Assembly: GCF_039555335.1 (NCBI RefSeq)
Contig: NC_092642.1
Span: forward strand, 15,467,208-15,531,207
Source of the DNA: Amphiura filiformis
Taxonomy: Eukaryota; Echinodermata; Ophiuroidea; Amphilepidida; Amphiuridae
Reading direction: 5' to 3'
Length of the DNA: 64,000 bases
Both the position numbers and the translations under genes were made by a program. Below are positions 34,257 through 46,915 of this stretch, in pieces (position 1 is the stretch's first letter; every line of letters begins with the position of its first letter). Under the pieces are notes generated by a model. That model did not search any database and was not told the DNA's origin. It was given only the letters and a program-made list of their open reading frames with translations.

Positions 34257-36431
34257 GCATGGAAATATTTCCATGATCCTAGTGACATCTTCGCAAGCTG
34301 ACCCTAAGTATAACCTTGGACTTGTTATTATTCAATATTGCACAATTAATCACAAATATGATATGATATTTGCTATTTCATCTCAATTGTATTTGCTTTG
34401 AGAGTGAAATTCAGAATTAATTGCATTTTGCCCAAATTCGTACGAATTGAAGAGATCTATGAAAAGCGAGTTCGACATCATTTGCTAGTCACCTGAAACG
34501 TACTGAGTGTTTTTTTCTTATCATATCTTCAACTTTTCTTCAAGTTCTTAAAATTGTCCTATTTTTTATTCACAATATTTTCCTTTAAAATCACTTTTCT
34601 TATATTTTACCTCATGTCTGACACAACCTGCTGCACTTTTGTGATAATTCACAATAATATTTCCAGTTCCAACAAATCTAACTGTGAATTGCCATATTCA
34701 TACACTTTTATTTAACTCGAAACCTCAAGTTTTGTTATGAATTGTGTTTTTTCGCCAAAGGGAGCAAGTCTAACTTAGAGGGAAGTCGTCCCCAAAGACC
34801 TGTAAATAATTAGCAGTGTTTTGTACATGTCACACGTCCAATTACCATCTACACGTGTTAGGGATTTGTTTGAAATGACCACAAATGACCGTGACCTTAT
34901 AGGGACATCCCAACCAAACAAACAAGACCAATAATACATCGTAATTTTATTTACAGTGTTCACTTTTTCTAATGTGCAAAACTGACCAAACAAGCCACTG
35001 GAGGGGGGGGGGGTGCCTCCGAAAAAGGGTTCACATAATGATAAACACAGGTGCCAAGAAGATCCGAATTGGAAAAGATAATTAACACAGGGACTACCTT
35101 CTTATAGTACCTTTTCAAAATTGTCACATAAAATAAATTTTTAAGTCCACTTTTTCCATGCAAATGATTTGCATTTTTTTTATGACATTAACATCATAAT
35201 TCAGGCGAATATACAGAATTTCAACAACCGGGGAGGGGGCGAATTTCTTGGTGAACTAAGAAACTTGTAAATATAACACATTGAAGCTTGAATTGAACAT
35301 ATTCGCGCGAAGCGCGCCTAAATTTGCTTTTTCTTTTTAAGCTGAAATGGTAAAAAATATGACATTAATTTCGTCAAAACCGCATGCACTTTTTTTGATA
35401 CCCGGGGACGCTCGCCCGTTTAAATAAAGACCAGTAACTTCAATTCGTATGTTTCCTGTACATAATTTTATAGACTGCAATTAATTACCTTATCCGAGAT
35501 ATGGGAAGTTAGCACATGATTCAGGTTACAATACATTCCCAGATGGTGACAAAATTAAACCGGGTCAGAATAATTTACACTGTTAAAAAGAAAGTAACAT
35601 TTTTTCTCCTAACTACTTCATATTCAACGTATTGTCGTAGAAAACTCTGTGTTCAATTTGTTCTGTTTTGTTTTATTTAATCTTATTTTATTTTATATTT
35701 TTTAGTTTTTACTTTAGTTAGTGTAGTTTATTTTATTTGTGCTGTATTTCCTTTCGTTTCGCTTTTTGTAATATTACCTAAATACAGGCCCGTACGCAAG
35801 GGGATGCACTCCAATTTGCAAAATTTTCCCAAACATACGAGCAAAAAAAAATTAGGTTTTTTTACGCTTTTGTGGTCAAAAAAGGTCACATTTTTAGGGG
35901 AAAGTCCACTTTTCACAAAATCGTCCCCCTGGAAAAATCAACTTTGTCAAAATTAGCACCCTCCCCCCTCCACCCAAAAAAAAATCCTGCGTAGTACAGG
36001 CCTGCTTTTGTACCGATTCATTGGATAACAGGCCTAGTTGATATCCAGGATACATGCAGTCGGGCATATTTTTGCTTGCTGTATTTAGAGTGTACGTGAC
36101 ATAAATAGTGCATTCATTCAAAATGGCACACTGGATGACAACTTTAACTGTTTAATAACACATTGACTTTACACCGGTTTGTGAATAATTTCGTCAAAAT
36201 TGAAACATTCAACACTTATAAAGGAAATGTGTCAACGCATTGAAGTGGTATACCTCATTTATTGAGGTCAAGCAGGCCTGATATGTATCGCTGTTTTATA
36301 TGTACAACCTTGCACTGGAATTCAAAGCAAAATTAACCAAACTTGAATATGAATGAAAGTAAAAGTTACAAAGAAACACGAAGAAACCCCTATTTTTTGT
36401 TATTTATTTTAATGACGACAATAAATAATAA
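34257..36431. other. No gene recognised; G-run and GCGCGAAGCGCGC motif
   Basis: A run of G at 34999-35010 and TTCGCGCGAAGCGCGC near 35301 (shared with the fold-back at 26845) are the only notable items. Frames on the minus strand (34775-36121) lack recognisable domains. Confidence 0.45.
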
Positions 36432-36765
36432 CAGGTCAAGGTCATCCGAGGTCAACTGAGTATGGATTGTTAGGTTATGAAACTTGCTGGAAGTGATCAC
36501 AATTGAGCGCCCAAAATTTACAAGGTCGATGGTCATGTCAAGATCATATGAGGTCAACTGAGCATAGATTGTTGAATTATCATGAACCAAAAATGTTTAA
36601 TGGTCATGTCAAGGTCATTGAGGTCACTGTTGGATTGTCATGAAACTTGGTGGATGTGATCACCATTGAGCAGGGGACATTTTTAAGGTCATTTCAAGAT
36701 CAAATGAATGCAGATTGATGGCTTCTTGTGAGACTTGGTGGATGTGATTTCCATTGAGCTTTTTG
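36432..36765. repeat. Degraded tandem repeat rich in AAGGTCA half-sites
   Basis: Three units of about 110 bp share GGTCATGTCAAGGTCA, GAGGTCAACTGAGCATAGATTG, ATGAAACTTGGTGGATGTGATC and CCATTGAGC. TCAAGGTCA occurs at about 36435 and 36608. Confidence 0.75.
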
Positions 36766-37288
36766 ATATATATCTGAATTAATTCGTTTAGCACGCATTA
36801 AGTAAAAGAAAATTCAGCTTTCAACATGATAATTCTTGGGTATTTCACGGTTTTCCCTAAAATTATGGCCTTGCCCATTTACACCGACATTTCCCATCCG
36901 GTTAATTATTCCACTCATCAATGCAACATAATGAAACATGGCCTTCATTCGCGGCATCGTCTTTTTTAAAGAAAGTTCTTGTTTCTGACAAAATAATGTA
37001 TACCAACATTTATTATTTTAATAATGAGGCTTATTTTCATTCTAGTGCAAAGAAATCATATATATTTATTTTAAATCATTATACACGGCAGATGGTACAC
37101 ATTATAAATTGGCTCTGGTCTCATCTGGTGTGTAACGGTATAGTCGAGTCATCTCATGAAATCTAACTCCTCAAAAACTTACTCAGATAAGTTTCAATCA
37201 AATATGTGCGAGATTGCACGAGCAATATCTACGTAAATGTCACTGGTGGTGTTAGCCAATTACCTGACACCCAGCACTAAGCATTAAT
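36766..37288. other. Flank of the Penelope-like element
   Basis: No coding feature recognised. The 5' boundary of the retroelement may lie here but cannot be placed. Confidence 0.35.
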
Positions 37289-39302
37289 ATGATCAACGAT
37301 TACATGAAACTTCCATTTCATGATTATGATGATAACAAAAACTTGTCTGATAGATCGCTGAGTGAAAGTGAAGTGTCGGTTCTAGCCAAAGGATTGAACT
37401 TTGCTGTGACTCCTAATAAAGTTCCAATCGCTGATATTGTCACTGCCACAGAGACTGCGATCAAACAAGCTAAGCTAGATCAATCTAAAGCTGAAAGCCT
37501 ACGGCATAAGGTTAGCACTACTTTATGTAACGCTAAACTCCCACCTCCAAATACCACCAAGGAAGAAAGAAAAGCCCTTGATGAGTTAGCTAAGGACAAG
37601 GACATTGTCATCGTGCCAGCGGACAAAGGCAAGTGTGTTGTAGTTTTAAATATATCGGACTACGATAAGAAATGCCAACTCCTTCTGAAAGATAAAAGAC
37701 CTATAAGTCTATCGGCTACAACCCTACTAGCGGTTACAGGAAACAGGTTACAGAATATATTAACAAAGTTCATTCGCAGGGAGCTATTGACGTCAGCTTA
37801 AAATACAGACTGACCCCTCCCACAGAACCTAGTGTCCCAGCTTTCTACGGTTTACCGAAAGTGCACAAGCCGGAACCCATTCCTGTCAGACCGATTATTA
37901 GTAGCATCGGATCAGTGACATATAATTTAGCCAAGCACGCTGCCAAGATCATTGGCCCCTAGTTGGTCAGTCCCCCACCACTTAAAGAACACTCAGGATT
38001 TTGTTCATAAAATCCAGGACATCAAGCTTACAGGGAATGAGATTATCACATCATACGACGTGACCGCTCTATTCACATCCATTCCTCCCGACGATGCTAT
38101 AACAGTGGTGAAAGAATATCTCTCCAAGGACAAGACTCTAGGTGACCGAACGAATTTATCGGTGGACCAAATCATTGAACTCTTAACCATCTGTCTCAAG
38201 ACTACGTATTTCTCATATAACAACAAATTCTTCATTCAACAATATGGCTGTGCCATGGGTTCAGCTGTCTCACCTATTGTTGTTAACATCTACATGGAGA
38301 ATTTTGAGCAGATCGTGCTAGACAAATATCCGGAAACCCTCCTAAATTGTGGCTGCGCTACGTCGATGATACTTTTGTTGTTATTGATAGGAATGAGGCT
38401 GCCTCTTTTTACAAATTCATCAACGAGGTAGACCCAAACATCAAGTTTACCCAGGAGGAGTGTGTTGATAACAAGCTAGCCTTTTTGGACTGTCAAGTTC
38501 ACATTCACGAGGACGGATCACTCAAGTCCACGGTTTACAGGAAACCAACTCATACGGACTTTTACCTACAATTTGACTCTCATCATCCCCTAATACATAA
38601 ACTCAGGGTGATCAGATCCCTGCAACATCGGGCTAATACCATTATCAGCGACCAAGAGGATCTTCCTGGAGAACAAAATCACATTCAGAAATCCCTGGGT
38701 TGCTGTGGCTACCCCAACTGGGCCTTCACCAAAGCTAAAAAGACCAAAGAGCACACACAGAATCAAAACGCAGAAACGGGCACGGGTACCCAGGTAACAA
38801 TACCCTACATATCTGGCTTGTCAGAAAGGATCAAGAATACTCTTAAGTCCTTTGGGATCGCAAGTCTTACAAACCCACCAACATCATCAGGGGGAAGTTA
38901 GTCCACGTTAAGGATAAACCCCCCAAGGACAAGCAGAGTAATTTGGTGTATGGCATAACCTGTGCGGCTACTGACTGTGGTGAAGCCTACGTAGGAGAGA
39001 CCAAACAGTCTCTCAGGGCTAGGATAAATCAACATCGGAGACCTAGCTCCAGCGAAGCTCAGAACTCTGCAGTTTTCAATCACTGCAAAACAACGGAACA
39101 CTTCTTTAAGCCAGAGGAGGTTGTGATCCTCGACAAAGAAGAAAAGTGGTTCGAGCGGGGTGTCAGGGAAGCCATTTGGGAGAGAGTGGAGCAGCCAGCC
39201 ATCAACAAAAAAGGGGGACTCCGCTTTCAACTGCCGCACGCGCGGGACCAGGCTTTGCAGGATCTTCCCCGTCGTTTGTCACGTGACCAATCAGATGCCT
39301 GA
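37289..39302 (+). pseudogene. Penelope-like retroelement ORF: reverse transcriptase plus GIY-YIG endonuclease (frameshifted)
   Basis: Consecutive plus-strand frames give one decayed protein. An N-terminal region (37289 to about 37720) includes KDIVIVPADKGKCVVVLN. After a frameshift, VPAFYGLPKVHKPEPIPVRP follows (37830 region). A disrupted joint with TAG near 37960 leads to ITSYDVTALFTSIP (38040-38085) and GCAMGSAVSPIVVNIYMENF (about 38250). A further frameshift near 38345 precedes the catalytic RYVDDTF (about 38355-38375) and FLDCQVHI. Another frameshift near 38866 leads to the C-terminal GIY-YIG domain (VYGITCAATDCGEAYVGETK, then LRARINQHRR and the EAIWERVEQP region). The KVHKP motif, YVDD and C-terminal GIY-YIG are diagnostic of endonuclease-positive Penelope-like elements. 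At least four lesions make it inactive. The long upstream frame breaks leave no single intact ORF. Confidence 0.93.
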
Positions 39303-39340
39303 TGAAGTTCGGAGTTACCGGACGCAACTGTCGCATGTAA
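39298..39340 (+). ncRNA. Hammerhead-like motif at Penelope 3' end (probably inactive)
   Basis: CCTGATGAAGTTCGG, the loop AGTTA, CCGGAC and then GCAACTGTC resemble a hammerhead core (CUGAUGA, stem II, GAAA). Hammerhead ribozymes are known in Penelope-like elements. Two departures are visible: an extra A after CTGATGA and GCAA instead of GAAA. Both copies at 18.7-18.9 kb share them. A non-ribozyme conserved terminal hairpin is the alternative. Confidence 0.4.
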
Positions 39341-40699
39341 GTTGCAAATTTTATTTCCAGAATTCGATTTAACTTTACCTTATAAATTATGTTATCATTC
39401 ATACCTGCATCATTTCATTTAAAAATTGGAATCGTGACTCAAATGGAAATAAATTTAATTGTAGTTATCTTCATTGAACATGTTGAATACGTTAAAATTA
39501 CCCAAAGCTTGACAGAAAATAAAACAAAATGTGATTTTGCAGGCTCCTTCAATATAGGCCTATATTTTTTTTTCACGAAGCACATTTTTGGTGCAGCAAG
39601 TCTGCACCAACTTCAAAATTGGGATATTCAAGAAAAACAACGCCCTTCCCTATAGAGGATTTGGAATTCCGACTTCTTTTTTTTTATAGCTTTTTTGTCT
39701 GGAATTCCAGACTTTTTGGCCCACCAACTCTGCAATTATAGTAAAAACATAAAGGAATTCCAGCTTATTCATAAAATTCTGTCTTGGATTTTTTAGTTTT
39801 GTTCGTCATCAATTAACGGGGGAAGGGTATTTTTTTCTGAAATAGCCCATTGTCATCGGCGTATCCAGGATCTTTTCCTGCGGGGTGCTCAGAGGGGCTT
39901 TCAGAATTATGCGGGGTGGGGTGGGGGTGTGGCTTAATGGCTAAAATCGCCAAATATTTTTTTAGCAAATATCAAACGCAAACTTGAATCAAAACTATAA
40001 GCGGTCTATGGGAAGGATGTTTTTTCTCGGCCCCCATTTATGTTTCAGATATACATGCTAAAACTCTACTTATCTGGATCAATTGACACATTTGACTCAT
40101 ACTGATGCTTTAAAGAAGATCACACTGTCATAATCACAAATGACAATATTTTGAAAGATACCGGATTTAGCGGAAACAAATCGCGATTCACTTTTAACTG
40201 TTTAAGATGTATTTCCTTCATGGTCATGCCATGGTCAAGCTCACCAGACATATATCAAATACACAGTTTGCTGATCAATAAAGAGAATTAAAAAGATTGT
40301 TTAACAATTTACTTTAATGTTAGTCTTATGCTATTAGGCAATACACGTTCCTTATATTCATTAAACATTGACTCGTGACCCGGAAATAATTAGTTTAAGT
40401 TCTCGGCATATATCAGTGAATCTTAAAACAAACTCCAAATGATCGGGTCATAATTCTTTCGCATAATATTTCGCGTTTATGTTAAGTATTAAATTGGCTT
40501 GTTGTAGTTAATTCCTATTGTATCTGATTTATATGACCACATTGGATATTTATATTTTATATTTTATATTACTTATTGTTGTGCATTTTCTTATATTAGG
40601 CCTATTTACTATTGTTTACTGTTATTTTTCATGTATTTAGGTTAATCCATATCAAGATATGACAGCTTACTGTTGCTTCTTCATTGAAATGACAATCTG
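39341..40699. other. No gene recognised
   Basis: AT-rich. A short stretch (about 39650-39790) repeats GGAATTCC-type sequence like that at 21420 and 44360. Plus frame 39389-39655 has no recognisable domain. Confidence 0.4.
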
Positions 40700-40865
40700 C
40701 TGCCATGTCAAATGATGAATTAACCAATCAAGGGATCACAGACTTTCAGGCCTCTTCTTGGCCTTTCCTGTGATTCCTTCACTCTCACTTGTATTATGAT
40801 TTTGTATGTATCCATGTTTTTTGCTATTTGATGAGTGAAAAATAAATAAATGAATGAATGAAATG
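40700..40865 (+). repeat. Possible LINE 3' tail
   Basis: A small hairpin (CAGGCCTCTTCTTGGCCTTTCCTG) is followed by AT-rich sequence, GAGTGAAAAATAAATAAATG and a short AATG repeat, as in 3' ends of non-LTR retrotransposons. No coding part is recognised on this strand. Confidence 0.4.
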
Positions 40866-40893
40866 AATAGTTGCGCGCATCGGCAATATCATA

Positions 40894-41030
40894 TATGATA
40901 TTGTCATCATCATCATCATCATCAGTCGGCTGCGGAGCAGCTTTCTCCAACTGTTGCGATCTTGGGCAAGCGAAACAATTTTGTTTGGCTGCAGCATCCC
41001 TAATGTTGATGAGTTCAACAAAATGGAGAA
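40894..41030 (-). pseudogene. Possible LINE C-terminal remnant with (GAT)n tail
   Basis: On the minus strand, AQDRNSWRKLLRSRL precedes a (GAT)n run (plus strand ATCATC, 40903-40923). DR-x-x-W(R/K)-x-L followed shortly by an acidic or simple repeat end is common at the C-terminus of LINE reverse-transcriptase ORFs. Only about 40 residues are readable, in two frames, so this is tentative. Confidence 0.4.
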
Positions 41031-43790
41031 GATTTAACACAGCAATCTCACGAAAAGCTCTTAAAAATGCGGATATATTACATTACTCATGACAAGAACC
41101 ATTTACATAACCCAAAACCATCAACTCCTCGTTCTCCGTAACCAATTTTGACACGGGCCTTTTGGATTGATCACGCAAGTGATTGACTTTGATGACCATC
41201 ATCTTGATCACCAATCATGTCAATCGGACAGGTATTACTGGTGGTCATCTTAAATTGCTTGATCCTTAACTTGAGACAATTTCCGTTATGAACTCACATT
41301 TTGTAACTACACGCAAGGTGTTGTAAGATGTGCATCAGGGCACTTTTTATTTTCATTGAAAATGCGAAAGAAAGGATGTTTTTTCTGTTACCTGCCTTTT
41401 TAAAAAGTGACAAAAATATTGATACGGCTCTTCCGTTTCGAAATAAGATTTCGATTTTACAATGTTTACTTTTCGAGAGCTGTACATATTATGTCATCAT
41501 GCTTTCGTCATTTCGTTTGATGAGGCGGTACGTTCTTCACGAAAGTGTCCTTAAACTCTGCAACCATTAACGTCGTGGTTTCTTTCGGGGTGCAGGTGGT
41601 GCACTTAACCATGTATATGAGACAAACTTAAATGATCATATGGATATGCTCCACGGAGAGCTAATCATCCCTGTTTTGGGACTGTGACCCCTGAAGTTAG
41701 ACCAAAACAGAGCGATGAAAATCCCTTTTAGGGGGATAATTTCAACTCTAGAATCCCAAAATTGTTCGTTACTCTCATTTTTGTTTCCCTGGTAATTTAG
41801 AACCAAAGAAATATCCTTGATTTTGACCCGGATTTTGACAATTCACAGCTCCGAAAGACCCCCTTTACCGATACACCGTCAGCTCTCAAAGATCCCGAGA
41901 TTTCTTTGGAGAACGGCATAATCACAGACCCAAGAATTTCAAGACCCGACTGAATCATTCTTGTTTGTATACTAGTATACCATCAGGAACTGTGTATATA
42001 CAAACCACAAATGAAAACTAATGTCTACGTCTTCAAAATACAAATGATAATTATGAATGATATAATACTGCAATCATGAACTTCTCAAAATGACGTTTAT
42101 AATCCTCCCTCCAACCAATCCGTCATCGCTTGTATCTTTCTATTTATCACGGGATTGTATTCGGTGTTTTTATATCACATACTGTGGTTTGGAGCCAAAT
42201 CTGTTTGTTGCTGCTGGATATTGGTCTTGAGGGAACCTATAGTATTATTGACTCCAAGATTATTATTATTATTGTAGCATTTCTTGTTTGTCATGAATAA
42301 GTTCATTAGGGACATTATGTAATGTTTATTATTTTCATGTTACAATGTCCTGTCATGCTTGCAGCATGTAAACATGTTTCACCTTCACCTTCACGGACCC
42401 ACTGTTTGTCATCGCCCCGATATCTTCATGGCAGAAATCGCCATGGTAGGTTGAATCCACCGCCACGTATGGTCATTTTGTTCCGACCTGTTTAATAGTT
42501 TTGAGATGCATAATGGGCTGAGGGACATCCGACTAAGGCTATTGACAATAGCCCGGTGACTGACTCTCTGTGTGTGAGTGAGCATGATATGCGCCATTAG
42601 GTCATCCGCTTATAGACTGCCTCCACGAGTGTCCTACACTGCGCTATATAGTACGGCACATATAAAATCAGAATTTTGTCACTTTTTGAGTTCAAGACGC
42701 ACGGTTGTTTCTCAAGACGCAAGCTAACGACTATCATGTCCGTTCAACACACATATTCAAGTGCAAGGAAATAAATATGGCTTCTTTAGAAAAAAAATTC
42801 GGAGATATTCATCATTTTCTACCCCGGTATCCAAAGATTTATCGTCTGAATATCAAATCGTGCATAGCACATTCACGTGTAGCGATCCCGGTATTGATTT
42901 TAGTATCTCTGCTGTACCAAGTAATTATTTTTAAATAGCCAGGCGATGTTGGTGTGCGACCTTCACCTTCATTAACCTTCACCTAATTTGTTCATTTTTT
43001 TTTGTCCACGCACGGTGCCCTCCTGTAAGATATTACGTAATCACACCATTTTCACTTCTGCTGCCTCTTCTTCAGATCACAATTTAACACCACACAAACA
43101 CCCTCACTTCCCCATCACCACATATTCACCACCACGTATCCACATTCCACAAACCCCCACCCATCATGCCCATACGAAAAAAAAAACCCAAACGAACTTT
43201 CCAGCAAGCAGTCAAAACAGAGAAGTTCAGTATAGATTATTATGGAGATAACGGAAACATCTAATTTCTGTTCCCCGCCGCCAGGCAGGTTGAAAACCAC
43301 CCAATTCCTAAACATGTCTGTCGACAAATAACCAACAAGACTCTTTATTTTTGAAATGTCGAGTTAAAAATCAAAATGGCAATAATTCTACTGAAAATGT
43401 CAGAATTCAAAAGATAGACATTATAAAATATGTGACTTCTCGGACCTAATGTTAGAGTTAAAAGGCGAGCTGTTGGAAACTGCTTACCACAAAAATATGA
43501 GTAAAATTCACGGCAGTTTTAAAAATAATCATTATAGTTCTCTATTATGATGTAAATATATTGTTTGCTTTTTTAATCATGAAATATAACAACTATTCTC
43601 TAATGGATACTACTCCTGACAAGACAGAAACTACAATTGAAGTATATCAAAATTAAAAAAACAAGGCATTGAAGTAAATTCATTTTAATCACAAATTTAT
43701 CTGCGTTTTAATGTTCTCCTCTATCATTTGCAAGATCATCTTAAGATTTTGTCAGTTTAACTAGTCATATCCTGCTGCAATTCAGAAAGA
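41031..43790. other. No gene recognised
   Basis: About 2.8 kb without a supported exon. CACCTTCACCTTCA-type sequence occurs at about 42378 and 42959. Frames at 41328-41570, 42705-42938 and 42988-43251 have no recognisable domains. Confidence 0.4.
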
Positions 43791-43978
43791 AGATCCACAA
43801 CATGCTCATCTATCAGTGCACAGTTCTTTAACCCCAATACATTTGCACATTCATTGGATGACCTTTGACAATTTGGGTACAAAAACTCATCTATGCAATT
43901 GGAGGTCAATTTTTGCACCATGATTGTTTAATTGAGGTTATTGAACTACGCCGTTGGGATGAGCCATTGTGGTGACAC
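43791..43978 (+). repeat. Dispersed repeat family 2, copy C
   Basis: AGATCCACAACATGCTCATC through GTTATTGAACTACGCCGTTG and GGATGAGCCATTGTGG match copy A throughout. Confidence 0.85.
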
Positions 43979-44339
43979 CATGACAATAAATCACCTTGAC
44001 CAACTTTACTCATCGGTTCTTAGTTTGTTAGTTGTTACCTACTTTATACTGGAACTTTTTCATTAAAGAAATCGAGTATTTTTATATAAGTTCATTTTAA
44101 ACGAGGATTCTAATCATAAGTAGGTCAATATTATGATCTAAAACTTACAAACTTTTAACTGCAGACAAAAGTAACTAGGATGTTTTCAGTCAATGTGCTA
44201 TTTCATGTACATCCCCTGTTATAGAGGAGTTTAGATATCAAAAAATGGTTCACAGTCGAAAATCCTATATTTGTTCATTTGCTCGTTTCAGATAATTCTG
44301 TGATATTTGGGTGTTGGCACGTTTTATTGCATTTCCACG

Positions 44340-44460
44340 CTTTTTCCAGTAACATTGGCAACTGGAATTCCAGTTATTTTCAGGAAGCTAACTTGGAAAT
44401 CCAGACATTACTTTTATTGAAAAGTTACTCCTCTATCATGTCTATAGGAGATGCGCACTT
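44340..44460 (+). repeat. Dispersed repeat (pair with 21378-21445)
   Basis: ATTGGCAACTGGAATTCCAG, then TTATTGAAAAGTTACTCCTC, match the reverse complement of 21378-21445 (ATTGGCAACTGGAATTCCAG, TTATTGAAATGTTACTCCTC), with about 40 extra bases here. Confidence 0.65.
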
Positions 44461-45610
44461 ATTTTCTGGAATAACCAAATATTTGCCTAACTCTACACTA
44501 TACTAGCAACACTTTCCCGGGCACTTTCCTTCTTCAAATTAAAGACCCATTACCATGATTACTTCAAATCAAAACAGTTTTGCTGCAAGTACTTAGTTAT
44601 ACCTAACTGCTTTGAGGTCATTATCTTTTCTAAATAGAAGAAATATACTATTTCCCACTCGCAATTGTTTATTTTGAATATTGTTAGATAATTTGAGCAG
44701 CATTTGTGTAAATCAAGCCGCATATCGCTGCTGGGGTGCTGTATTCATGATATTATACTCACGGTAAAAAAATTCTACCCCAACACGGGTTTAATTTGCC
44801 TACAAATCCCGGCCATGCCGGCTGTCATACAAATTGGAACCTGAAAGTATTTTCTGTCTGTATCAGCATCTCTAGCATGCATTTGGCAGAAACGGCGGTA
44901 TATATCTTTGCATTTTATACATAATGATTAAGGGCAAAACAAAGTTGAACTTATCAGGCCTAAGGGTTCTTGAAGGCTAAGATTGAAATTAAAATCCCTG
45001 CACAAAATGTTGTCAAGTTTAGGAACTGTCTGATATGAAATCATTTTATTCATCCACAAAATCAGAAGTCTAAAATAGGCCGAACAAAGGGGCATCTTTT
45101 TTGTCTAGTAGTATAATGCATGCAACTATATATCAGAGTTTGTTTCCAAAAGGTGCTAAATCCAATAGCTGCTTTGTGTCACATTTCTGGTTTATTATTT
45201 AAACATTTTTAAGTTTAAATGATATTTAACGATTAGAATGGATATGTTTAGAACTCTAGTTATTTTGTAATTGTTTTCCTATCATTGTGTCCTCTAAAAA
45301 TTCGCCAAATCAAAGTTTAAAAATAGCTGCCATTGGATTTAGCTCATTTTGGATCAAAAGAAATAATTTTCTTTTATATTAATTATTTTCTTCTTCGCAC
45401 GTGGGAGGTTAAAAAGATTTGCAATTTATTTTAAAGATAACCAAAAAATTGTTATAACTATTATAGTGGTCCAATGTTTTTAGATTGGCAAGATTACTGC
45501 TACTCTTAGGAATATCTTCAAATGAAATTTACACAAAGCAGCTTTTTGGGACCAAACTCTTCATATGCGGAATAAATGGAATTAAACGTGAAACAGAATC
45601 TCAATCACTA
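44461..45610. other. No gene recognised
   Basis: AT-rich sequence with no supported exon or repeat. Confidence 0.4.
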
Positions 45611-45792
45611 AGAGCCACAAGAAGCTCATATATCAGGGCACAGTTCTTTAACCCCAATACATTTGTACATTGAATGACCTTTGAAAATTTGAGTACAAAA
45701 CTCTGCAAATTGAGGTCAAATTGTGCACTATGAGTGTTTAATTGAGATAATTGAACTATGCCATTGGGATGAGACCATTGTGGTCTATAGTG
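45611..45792 (+). repeat. Dispersed repeat family 2, copy D
   Basis: GAGCCACAAGAAGCTCATAT, CAGTTCTTTAACCCCAATAC, TTGAACTATGCCATTGGGAT and GACCATTGTGGTCTATAGTG match the family. Confidence 0.85.
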
Positions 45793-45974
45793 ATGGCAAA
45801 GAAAACTGGATATAGGAGTAAAGAATAGACGTACTTTGTGGTTCAATTCTTCTGATTTCATGCATAAATCATGGAATAATATGCTTCTTTGGTGATTAGA
45901 TTAATTCTTTTAATTTTGTTTTTTTAATCGTAACTATATACTTTTGAGATTGGTATATTCAGATGCAGGCGTTT

Positions 45975-46167
45975 GGCTGCGATCACATAGAAGTATACTG
46001 TATACGGTATACGGTATTCGCTATACGATATACTATCCGCTCATTCGATCAGGTAAGGCTGAGTTCACATAGTATATTCCTGTGTGAACTCAGCCTGATC
46101 GAATGAGCGTATATCGTATAGCGAATACCGTATACCGTATACAGTATACTTCTATGTGATCGCAGCC
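45975..46167. mobile_element. Near-perfect 193-bp inverted-repeat MITE
   Basis: GGCTGCGATCACATAGAAGT at the left is exactly complementary to the right end. Pairing continues through TATACTGTATACGGTATACG, GTATTCGCTATACGATATAC and GCTCATTCGATCAGG, broken mainly by a small internal bulge. The centre is CACATAGTATATTCCTGTG. No coding capacity. No obvious target duplication. Confidence 0.9.
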
Positions 46168-46689
46168 TTAGGACATTATAGGAGTTGCTAAGAGTCTCAA
46201 AATTATTCTTAGAATGCTTAGCCTATTTTTGCAATATGGTGCAATACCTTATTTCTTTTCACTGTTATTGCCTATAGGTTGGGCATGTTGGATAAATGTG
46301 TTGCCAAAGATTTGCAAGGAGGTGTTGTTCACAATCTATTTTGAGGAGCAGTGTGATTTATCATGCTCGAAGGAATCAAAATCTACAAGAACTATTTAGA
46401 AAATTAAATAAAATCAACTGAACACTTCAAGGAAACGTCTACTTCAATCTTTGGTGTCTGGCTGTTGCTGATAGAGGGTTTAGCACACATAAGAGTCAGT
46501 GAGCGACGCCCAATATTTATTCGGGAAATTTGAAAATGTTTTCAAAGAGAAACTATTTTGAAATTCTGAAAAAACATTGCTATTTTTGTCCTAGTTTAAA
46601 AAATGAAGTGTATTGGAGATTTGAAAATTCATGGGAGCATGCTCCTATTCGCGCAAAACAAAAAAAAACCAAATAAGGTAAAGGTCGTA

Positions 46690-46915
46690 GACAAGGAGCA
46701 ATGCTCATAATCCAAAGTCCCCATCTCTTTTCATCAATAAACGCCCCTGAAATTAGTTGTTGTGGGATTCGCCACAAAAGAATCGGTTTTACCCTCTCAT
46801 GTGCCACTACCCATTTATACACCAAGGTGCTTAACACGATGGCTCCCCTGGGGTTCGAACCTGCAACCTTCCGATCATGTCAGAGGCTTTACTGCTGCAC
46901 CACCATGCATATTCT
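46690..46915 (-). repeat. tRNA-derived SINE
   Basis: On the minus strand, TGGTGCAGCAGTAAAGCC (A-box-like) is followed by GCAGGTTCGAACCCCAGG (a perfect B box, GGTTCGAACC). Then come CACCTTGGTGTATAAATGGG and a unique body down to about 46690. Head plus body with Pol III boxes fits a SINE; the cloverleaf is not intact enough for a working tRNA. Confidence 0.65.

Noticed and set aside
46838..46912. Functional tRNA gene on the minus strand
   Set aside because: A- and B-box-like sequences are present, but the acceptor and anticodon stems do not pair well and a SINE body follows.
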